A stretch of 64,000 nt of DNA from Desarmillaria ectypa. Its lineage: Eukaryota > Basidiomycota > Agaricomycetes > Agaricales > Physalacriaceae. The notes below the pieces were generated by a model, which saw nothing but the letters and a program-made list of their open reading frames with translations, was not told the DNA's origin and ran no database searches. This document shows, in pieces, positions 10,496 to 18,283 of the stretch. The position numbers were made by a program, and so were the translations under genes. The stretch spans positions 3,782,001 to 3,846,000 of the forward strand of contig JAUDYN010000003.1 in NCBI GenBank assembly GCA_030407005.1, written 5' to 3'. Position 1 is the stretch's first letter. The number at the start of each line of letters is the position of its first letter.

Positions 10496-13400
10496 CTAAG
10501 GCTCTTCCAAAGGGGTGTCGAATTGTGTTGCGATTTGACTGATCCAGTACTGATCAATCAGGTTCTTCCATACATCTTCATCTGGATTAATAATCCATTT
10601 GACGCATCCATCTTTTCTTTTTGCGAGGTAGGCTACATCACCATGGTCCAAGTACTCGTGGTCCAATATTTTGACCACTATCTTCCTGGTTGTGATTTTT
10701 GGAGTGTATACAGCGTGGTTTACGCTGGCCTGGTACTCTTGGATCGCTTCCAAGGCATTCGTCATTTCATTCTCTCGAACCCATGAATTGTGCTCATGGG
10801 TCCATCCTTTCCACTTGACTAGGTAGTCCGTGACTTCCCTAGATGGTTGTCCTTGCTTGGACCATACCTTTCTGGTGCGCGAGTCCAAGACTTCTTCGAT
10901 TTTGTATTCTTCTTGACCATCGACGAGGTCCGGAGGGGGAGGCGGCAGTTGTTCTTGGTTCGCAAATGAGGGTGTGATGTATGGAGTCAGCAGCTTCTCA
11001 TTGAATCAGGGGTGGATCTTCCAGTGGGGCAGTAGTTTCAGCTTGTATGCTGCTGCTCCTGACTTTTCGAGGATTTCGAACAGTCCTGTTCATTTATCGT
11101 CAAGCTTCTTCTTTGGTCGAGGAAGATGAAGGTTGGCGGTGTCCAACCATACCTTATCTCCAATCCGATACTCTCTTTGAGTCTGTTTCTTCTTGTCATA
11201 TTCTCGACCTCCTGGTTGACTCTTTCTGTCTGTCCGTCTGTCTGCGGGTGATAAGCCGTGGACACATTCTGAGTGATATTCAACATTCTGTATAGTTCCT
11301 TCATGAATGCTGAAACAAACTGAGGTCCTCTGTCTGAGATGACCACTTGCGGCATTCCATGCTTCACATATACTTGGTTGCGAAGTATTAACGCCCATCC
11401 TTCTGCGGATAATTCCTCATTGCATGGAATCAGAAGAATATTCTTGGAGAAATGATCTACGATGACCAGTAGAGCATCAAATCCATCTGACTCAGGGAGT
11501 CCAGTGACCATATCAACCGAGATATGCATCCAGGGCATATCTGGAATTGCGTTGGGGTGGAGAGGTGCAGCCTTGGCCTGCATATCGCTCTTCGTTCTTT
11601 GACAAGTCTCGCATCCCTTGATGTAAGACTCTACATCCTTCTTCATTTTCGGCCACCAGTACTCACGAAGTATGAGTTCCTTGGTCTTTGCGATTCTGGG
11701 GTGTCCAGCGGTAATGTGATCATGGAATTGGGCGATGATCTCTCCACGTAGTATCGAGTCATTGGGAATGTAGACTCGTCCGTCATACCACAGGATTTCG
11801 TTTTCCTGCGTGATTCCTCTTTCGTGGTTAAGGGATTTCTCTATCCCCTGGTCCCACTGGTCCTTCTGTTTGGTTGTGTCTCTTATACGCATGATTCTTT
11901 CTTCCATGGTTGGGAGTACCAATGCTCGGAAGTGTTCCGGGGTTAGAATGACAACATCTTTATTGTCTTCTTTTCCCTGATCGTGATCATCTCGTCTGCT
12001 GAGAAGATCGGCTTTCTGATTAGTGGTCCTAGCTTTATGTTGAAGGATAAAGTGGTATTCTGCTAGTTCGGTGACCTACCGAGCTTGTCAGCGATTTAGC
12101 TTCTGGGGTTTCTGGAAGTACTGGAGATTCTGGTGGTCCATCCAGATCTCGATGGTCTCTTTGGCGCCCATCAGGTAATGGTGCCATTCTTCTAGTGCTA
12201 GCATGATTGTGAGCAACTCCTTGTCATAGATTTCATAGTTGCGCTCAGTGACGGTGAGTGCTTTTGACATGAAGGCGACTGGTCTCCATTTGCCTTCCTT
12301 TTCTTGACTAAGGACAGCGCCGATGGCTCCATCACTAGTGTCGGCTTCTACTCGGAACTTTCCATCGTCCAAAGGAATCGTAAGAACTACGTTGGTCGTC
12401 ATTAGCTTCTTGAGCTGATTAAATGCTTGTTCCTGTTCTGATCCCCACGTCCAGTCTACCTTTCCAGTTAACTGGGTAAGGGGACGTACTATCTTGGAGT
12501 AGTCCTTGATGAACTTTCGGTAGAAGTTCGTAAATCCTAAGAAGGATTGTAGTTCCTTCTTCTTCAGTCGGGGTTGGCCATTCAGCTATTCCCACAATTT
12601 TGACTGGGTCCATGCGAATGGCGTCTTTGCTGATGATTACCCCGAGGTATTCTGTCTCGAGTACCTCGAACTCACATTTCTCTGCTTTGAGGAACAGCTT
12701 GTTCTCTCGAAGTCTTTGGAGTACTTGTCGTACTATGTCCCGGTGTTCTGACAAGGATTTTGTGAAAATGAGTATATCGTCGAGGTAAATTGTGACTTTT
12801 CCTCTGGCAATCAAATCCTTGAAGATGTTGTTCATCATCCACTGGAACGTGGCTGGTGAATTGGTGAGCCTGAAGAACATTACCGTGGGTTCAAAGAGCC
12901 CTCGATTAGTTCTGAACGCGGCTTTTTCTTCATCTCCATCTCGAATATGGACATTGTTGTAACCCCATCGTATGTCCAATTTGGAAAAGTATTTGGCTCC
13001 TCGTAGCTTGTCGATTAGCTCAGAAATGAGCAGAAGGGGATATCGATTCTTGATCATCATTTCATTCAACTTCCAGTAATCTTGAACCGGTCGTAGAGAA
13101 CCGTCCTTTTTCTTGACGAAAAAGAAAGGAGAGGCAAAGGGGGATTTCGAGGGACGAATGCGTCCCGAGTCTAAGTTCTCATCTAAGAACTTATCCAATT
13201 GTTCCTGCTCATTGCGATTGAGCGGATACACCTTGCAATCCAAGGTAGATTTTGCATTGGGGACCAGCTCGATTGCGTGGTCCCATGGTCTTCTTTCTGG
13301 TAACTCGTCAAAGCTTTCCTTAGAGAATAGATCTCTAAAGCTTTGATATTGAGGAGGTACGAGCTCCTCAAACGTCTGCTTTGGTTTTTCAGCATTAGCT

Positions 13401-15085
13401 GCTGCAGCCAACTCGTTCGCATGATGGATGGCATGAAGTATGATTTCTTCTTGCATGTTAATGGCAAGGATACTCTCTCCTTCCTCGAGCTCTTCATCCC
13501 ATCAGTCTTCTTCATCTGCGTCGGGCAAGGTGAAGTAATTCTGGATGCAATGACATCATCCGAATGTCAACGTTCCCACCTTCCAGTTGATGAAAGGGTT
13601 GTGGCATTTAAGCCAATCGTGGCCCAAGTATACGGTCTTGGAACTGAGGTCTGTGACTGCGAGATCGATGCGCTCGCTATGTCCTCCAATAGTCATTCGG
13701 AGTTCTACGAACTCGGTGACATCCCCCGCCTTGTTGTGCGTTCCATCGGCATTGTAGACTGGTATAGGGGCTGCGGCCTTCCTGGTGTCCAACTGATGTT
13801 GTTGGATGTAGGTTCAGTTGATAGAGCTGCCCGTGCAGCCACTATCCAACAATGCTCGGGTTGTCAATATTCTTTTCCCGGTACATGGGGAAAGTTGGAT
13901 GTCTACCAAGAAGTCCCGTCCGGAACTCTTGGTGCTGCGAATATAACGAATAGGTTCATGTAATTCATAGAGCTGTTCTCGGGCAATGCTCCCTCCCATC
14001 TGTAAGCTTTGAATAAGCTCATCGTCGATTTCTCCAAGTCGTTTGGGATGTACCCAAATGGAGAGAACTGCCTTGGCGTTTGCCAAGTTCTTGGAATTGC
14101 GTATGGCGTGCATCATCCAATCAATTCCGAATGGTTTAAACCATTGGAATCCGTCCTGCTTTCCTGTATGTTCGGAAGACTTGTCTTGCTTCCCCGTGCA
14201 TTTGGAAGCATTTGATACCCCCTTGTTAGGATGGGTGTCGGGATTGATGCTTCCCCTTGCATTTGGAAGGTCAGTGGTCTGTGATTCTGGTGTTCTAGTT
14301 ATCGGGGTACTGGCTTTGGATTGGCTGACTTGCCACATCCTAAAAGCTGTGTTGTCTTCTTCATCGGGTACTTTAACGATGGTAGTTCTGCTGAAATGCC
14401 CCCTTTTTACCACCTGGGTGCTAGCGGGATCCTGTCCCTTTTCCTTGGCCGGCACCACTTGCGACGGAGTTTGAAATTCCTTGGTCATTGACTCCCAGCT
14501 AGTGCCTAAGGCGACCTTTGCACGGTTGTCGATCCTTTGACTTTCCGGCCCAGTTTGGTACTCAGCTTCGTCAAGTTTTCCACTCCCCGGACTGGTTTGT
14601 CCAGGTCGTTGGTCCTGGCCTTGGTTAGAGGCACTGTCCTGGTCCTCCACCGACCCTGGCGGAACTGGTGAGCTTGCCCCGCCGCTCGAGGCAGGTACTG
14701 GGATGGTTGGACTTCTGGGAGTCCCGAAGGAGTCCCACCTACTGGTCCCTGCTCGTCGCTGTGTGCTCAGTGGCATATCCGGTGAGCACTGCTCATTGGA
14801 CTTTGTTGCGGTGCCAACACCACTTGGCAAGTCCCACTCCAGTTCGTCAGAGGCTCGGGATTTGTTACTACAGATACTTGTGTCAGCATTTTCTAAGAGG
14901 ATGACGTACCTGTTTGTTCTTGATGATTCTTCTTTGGTCTTCGGCTTCGGTGAAGTCATAGATATATTTGTTTTCGTATGTATTTTTCTATTTTCATAAT
15001 AATTAGTTCGACCCGCGGAAGCTGAGGACACACCTTGAGACTTGGGCATGCAAGGGGAATCGAACCCTTGATGCCCTACTCTTTT
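10496..15085 (-). pseudogene. Gypsy-1 Pol (PR-RT-RNase H-integrase-chromodomain), damaged
   Basis: Read as a Gag-Pol fusion in the -1 frame. After a 400-residue linker, protease has LLDSGCTG (about 13840); a TGA follows at 13814, where Gypsy-4 has Arg. RT (about 13400-12540) has KKKDGSLRPVQDY, and the catalytic [10 protein letters not shown] near 12780. A frameshift after AEWPTPT (about 12560) breaks the frame before the conserved LQSFLGF region. RNase H has DTSDGAIGAVLSQE. Integrase has HHCC (HITAGHP...CETC), DMVTG, ISDRGPQF and HPQTDGQTERVNQEVE, but about 290 bp after NQEVE are deleted (near 11205) relative to Gypsy-2 and Gypsy-4. A chromodomain (YLVKWKGW...NSWVREN) and a second conserved C-terminal domain end at 10496. 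Confidence 0.88.
15044..15085 (-). promoter_or_regulatory. -1 ribosomal frameshift signal at gag-pol junction of Gypsy-1
   Basis: Sense strand reads GTA AAA GAG TAG in the gag frame. A slip of the AAA codon (15085-15082) by one base enters the pol frame, which is open through the junction. About five nt later a hairpin begins: GGGCAT CAAGGG, loop TTCGATTC, CCCTTG, bulged C, ATGCCC (15076-15044). The gag stop lies at its base. Gypsy-2 and Gypsy-4 keep the pairing with different bases. Confidence 0.7.
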
Positions 15086-16365
15086 ACCTTCTCGATCTTG
15101 GAGGTGCTCGGCACCACTGCGTCAGTGGGCCCCACGTATCTCACTACATTCTTCTCTTTTCTTGTAGAGCAATCCCTGCTTAGGTGACCCTTTTGGTCGC
15201 ACCTGAAACAGCATCCCTCGGCCTTTTGCCAGTCTACGTCCATGGGCTTCCCCGCCCCTCCATACGTCGTCCACTTACCTGTTCCAGCATCCTGACTGGC
15301 TCCTCCACTCCCAGCACTCGGCTTTGGAGCTGAGGAACTTGTCGCCCCAGCGGTGTTCTTACCGCTGGGTTGCTGTTGCTGGGGATGCAGGCCCTGCTTC
15401 TGGCCATCCCTAGGCGTACTCGTGGTCTGGTCAAAGACCCATTTCCGCTGACGCTCTTCATACATCCTTAAGATGCGTTCCTTCCATTCTGAGTATGAGT
15501 GCGGAATGCTCACGCCCATATTCAATATAAAGGTTGTGTACAAGCTAGGCACTCCTAGCCGTACTGCCTTCACCATTGCGCCACGTTTGGCCTCATTGGT
15601 TCTCTGGCCCGCTAACTTGGCTTCTTCTTCCAGCTTCTGGAAGTAGTGGGAGGCGGGCTGTGCTCCCATGCATAAGTCGAACATGCGCTTTTCATGTATT
15701 TCCTCGATCGCAGGATCTCGGAATTGTCGTGTGACCAGGTCGATGAAGTCGGCCCAGTTGGGATATCGGAAGTGGGCGGCGGTGCCATCAAAGGCATCCC
15801 CCACCCAGTATTTGGGTCTCTTGTAGACCCACCAGTCCTTGGCGGCACCTTCGAAATGAGATGTTGCGAATAGTACCAGGTGCGATGGCACCTGGAAGTA
15901 GTGTCTGAACACTTTGAAATAGGCGATGCAATCGCCTATGAAGCATTCGATGTCATCATGATCCCCTTTGAACAGGGCGGGGACCTTGACGAGGGTCGGT
16001 TTGATGCCCAAATATGGGGCATCGGTGGCGGCGTTCCCAACTGGGTTCGGGATTGGGTCAGGGGGTCCCTGACTAGGGGGCAGTCTTGGGATCGAAAATC
16101 AATCTGGCCTGTACCCCGGGTAACCTCTTGGTGGTCCCAGTGGTCTTCCCCTCTCTGGCTCTTTCTCTGGCTCTTGGACTTGGAGGTAGTCCACCAATGT
16201 CTTGCAGGCGGTGTCCTCCTTGTCGAGCTCGTTGTGCATTTCCGCTATGCGCCGCTCCTTCTCTTGTAACTCAGTTCGCATCTGCTGCCGAGTTTCTTCT
16301 GCCATGGCAGGGGTTCTTGATGCCCCTGCAGTGGCGTTTCCTGCAGGGGCTCCTTCTGCTTCCAT
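15076..16365 (-). pseudogene. Gypsy-1 Gag (coiled coil, capsid-like core, CCHC knuckle)
   Basis: Structural protein that forms the virus-like particle and binds RNA. The conserved Met at 16365 (MEAEGAPAG) is one possible start; the frame is open further upstream, and PQYDTLTYDTGYY (about 16560) is also conserved in Gypsy-2, so the N-terminus is uncertain. It continues with a charged coiled coil (EETRQQMRTELQEKERRIAE), a Pro-rich linker, a capsid-like helical region (FEGAAKDWWVY; HYFQKLEEEAKLA) and one zinc knuckle CFRCDQKGHLSRDC near 15180. A single TGA at 16099-16101 replaces the Arg codon seen in Gypsy-2, probably CGA to TGA. It ends TAG at 15076-15078, inside the frameshift signal. Confidence 0.82.
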
Positions 16366-16591
16366 GTCTTCTCCTGCCCCTGCGAAGAGAAGACTACCAC
16401 CCTGATATGGGTGATATCCTTGGTGACACGCCTGGTGATGCGGGGGCGAGTCAGGAAGTGGTCGTGGGCTTATGACCAGAGTATCCGGTGGGTGGTCTGG
16501 ATAGATTTCGTATTGAGGGTGGTGGTATTCCATCCCTCCATAATAACCTGTATCGTAGGTTAACGTATCGTACTGGGGCTCTTGCCCCCAC

Positions 16592-17795
16592 TCATTCCTC
16601 TCTTGCCACCTCCAGCCTCCATAAGTGCTGGAGGGTCCTCTCCAGTTCTCGCTGCTCCTGCTGGGTCCAGGGTTGTAGCCCTGGAAAATGATCCCCAGCG
16701 GAGGGGCGAAAGATTGACCAGTCGCGGTTTGCGTGGATCCAGTGGTTGATGATGTTGGCCCTGTAGTTGCTGGGCCCATCAAAAGGGACTCGGATGGGGT
16801 CACCCCTATTGAGGGTGAGCCACTCATCCATCTCGACTCTGGGCTCTTCCCAGAGGTCGTGGGCTTCGACGTCCCTACGTTGAACTTCCCATGCTGCGGT
16901 CCTGAATGGACCGAATAATCTCCAGTCGACCTCAGAGAGGTCTGGCCAGATGAAGTCGTCCCCATCTGGATTGAAGGGGTTGTCGGCGGCACAGGGAGCG
17001 GCCGGGACCAGGGCATTGTCTCCGACGATGTCGTCATTGGACTCATCATCAGAGATCTCGATGATGGGGAGGGAGGAGAGAGAGATTTCTTCTCCCTCGT
17101 CTGGCCACCGCTCATGGCTCCATGGGCCGTAGGGGTGGTTTTGATCCATGTTTGGATCGTTGGGGTGTTGGGGTCTGGAGTGACCAGACCTGCTACTCTC
17201 GTTGCTGTTGGGTGATGGAGAATCGGACCTCCACTGGGATATGTGGAGGGCGGGGGTTCGAGGATGAGGGGGGGGGGCCGGGGTATGGGGGTGGGGGTTC
17301 GTCCATCACAGCCCGTATGTCCCATGCGTATTCTTTGGCCTCCATAGGGCCGGCTGCTGGTCACTCCAGTGCGACGGTGGGTCATTCCATCCAGTAACAG
17401 AGGAGGACTGCTCTCGCGTTATAGGCGCGAGCAGATTGGGCAATCTGGGCCTGAAGTTCTGTGATCCCCGGAGACGGGGGTTGTGAGTTATCGCTCTCCT
17501 CGGAGGAGGAGGCGGGGCTGATGGTGAATCGAGCCCGGGGACGAATGAGTGCAACTGCCTCTCATTCTCCCAGTCTTGTGGGGGGTAACCCCCTGGGAAT
17601 GACATTGGTGGTGGGTGGGGCAGGGCGGGGTTCTTGTTCTGGTCATTGGGGCTGCCTTCTGAGCAGTTCCCGGAGTTCTTCCTCGTAGATTAATACGGCA
17701 AGGACCGTAAAAAATGACAATAATATGGCACCGCCAATGGCAATGCCAAGAGAGATGGTTCTGGGTTCTTGAGAGTTTCTGTCTTCTCTGGACAT
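16592..17795 (-). pseudogene. Gypsy-1 ORF1: TM and PPxY protein upstream of Gag
   Basis: The frame opens at 17795 with a short polar start (MSREDRNSQEPR), then a membrane segment (SLGIAIGGAILLSFFTVLAV) and an acidic/basic amphipathic tail (EEELRELLRR). A TGA at 17643 ends this 50-aa unit, but the same frame continues through a Ser/Glu-rich region, ARAYNARAVLL, KEYAWDIRAVMDE and the late-domain-like PPPPY (about 17285), broken by TGA codons near 17560, 17385 and 17367 where Gypsy-4 or Gypsy-2 has CGA or another Arg codon at several of them. A run of G on the plus strand (about 17269-17277) shifts the frame by one; after it come HPYGPW, DFIWPDLSEVDWRLFGPF and EMDEWLTLNRGDPI, ending at 16592. 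Gypsy-2 and Gypsy-4 carry the same protein. Function is unknown. Reading it as a single ancestral ORF is an inference. Confidence 0.6.
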
Positions 17796-17840
17796 GAAAG
17801 AAGTCTTCTATACAGCTAGTGTAATAGAAGTGAAAGGGAA

Positions 17841-17854
17841 TATCTCTTGTTTAA
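17841..17854 (-). promoter_or_regulatory. Self-priming primer-binding site of Gypsy-1
   Basis: Immediately after the 5' LTR the sense strand reads TTAAACAAGAGATA, without the TGG that would pair with a tRNA 3' CCA. It is the exact reverse complement of sense TATCTCTTGTTTAA inside the LTR (18010 to 17997). This is the arrangement of self-primed elements such as Tf1 and sushi. Confidence 0.7.
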
Positions 17855-18278
17855 TGTTAGGTGCTGACTTGGACATGTGACTTGGGGCAGTCAGCTGATC
17901 CCTCTGGGCCATTACGCGTTCGAACGATCACCCAAATGAGAGATAGAAGCCAAGGAGCCTTTGGTCTTGTGTAGACAAGAAGTATATGGTTGTAATTTAA
18001 ACAAGAGATAGAGTACAACTGACTAGTTTACTCTGTTTATATAGTATTTCTATGGTGTTTATAATTAGGTGAAATGCTATGGTCCATGCACAAATGGTGT
18101 CGAAGTTGGATGATCCGGGAGGATCATATAACCAATAGAAAGTGTCCAGGGTGACAGATGGTGAGAACAAGGGTGGTATCCGGTGAATAGCTGGATATGA
18201 GTCGGTTTCTGGACTAGATTAGATGGATGAGTCATGGATATGACTCAGATAAGATAAGATAATGGAAAAATCGTAACA
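17855..18278 (-). repeat. Gypsy-1 5' LTR (right copy)
   Basis: 424 bp, same ends as the left copy. In element sense it contains a TATA box (18036-18043) and the self-primer segment (17997-18010), so U3 is about 268 bp and R-U5 about 156 bp by inference. Confidence 0.96.
18036..18043 (-). promoter_or_regulatory. TATA box of Gypsy-1 5' LTR
   Basis: Minus-strand TATATAAA lies 33 nt upstream of the segment proposed as the RNA 5' end. Gypsy-2 has TATATAAG at the matching place, so spacing is conserved. The start site itself is inferred. Confidence 0.6.
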
Positions 18279-18283
18279 ATTTC

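Larger units (their letters stand above)
10040..18278 (-). mobile_element. Ty3/Gypsy chromovirus Gypsy-1, complete structure
   Basis: 8239 bp with two 424-bp LTRs and an exact 5-bp duplication ATTTC (10035-10039 and 18279-18283), inserted in Copia-1 gag. Genes are on the minus strand in the order ORF1 (TM plus PPxY), Gag, -1 frameshift, Pol (PR-RT-RH-IN-chromodomain). The polypurine tract ACAAGGGGGTAA lies next to the 3' LTR (10464-10475). Both LTRs keep many CpGs, so it is younger than its Copia host. It carries stops, a 1-nt RT frameshift and an integrase deletion, so it is no longer autonomous. Confidence 0.96.

Noticed and set aside
15044..15076. A tRNA gene at the gag-pol junction (GGTTCGATTCC)
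   Set aside because: No full cloverleaf: the acceptor arms pair over only four bases and the T-stem would need an eight-base loop. A simple long hairpin with covariation explains it better.
16099..17385. The 428-codon minus ORF taken as one Gag protein
   Set aside because: Its upstream two thirds overlap the better conserved ORF1 frame (DFIWPDLSEV..., EMDEWL...). Only the downstream part (PQYDTLTYDTGYY onward) looks like real Gag.
17306..17605. The MSFPGG... frame as the Gag N-terminus (also present at 52520 and 63971)
   Set aside because: It is open in three copies but diverges with non-conservative changes, while the overlapping ORF1 frame (ARFT..., ...YARDV) keeps conservative exchanges. 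It is most likely a shadow frame.
17643..17795. A stand-alone 50-residue membrane microprotein
   Set aside because: It is possible, but the frame continues past the stop with conserved protein sequence, and the stop positions differ between copies. A single longer ORF1 is the simpler reading.
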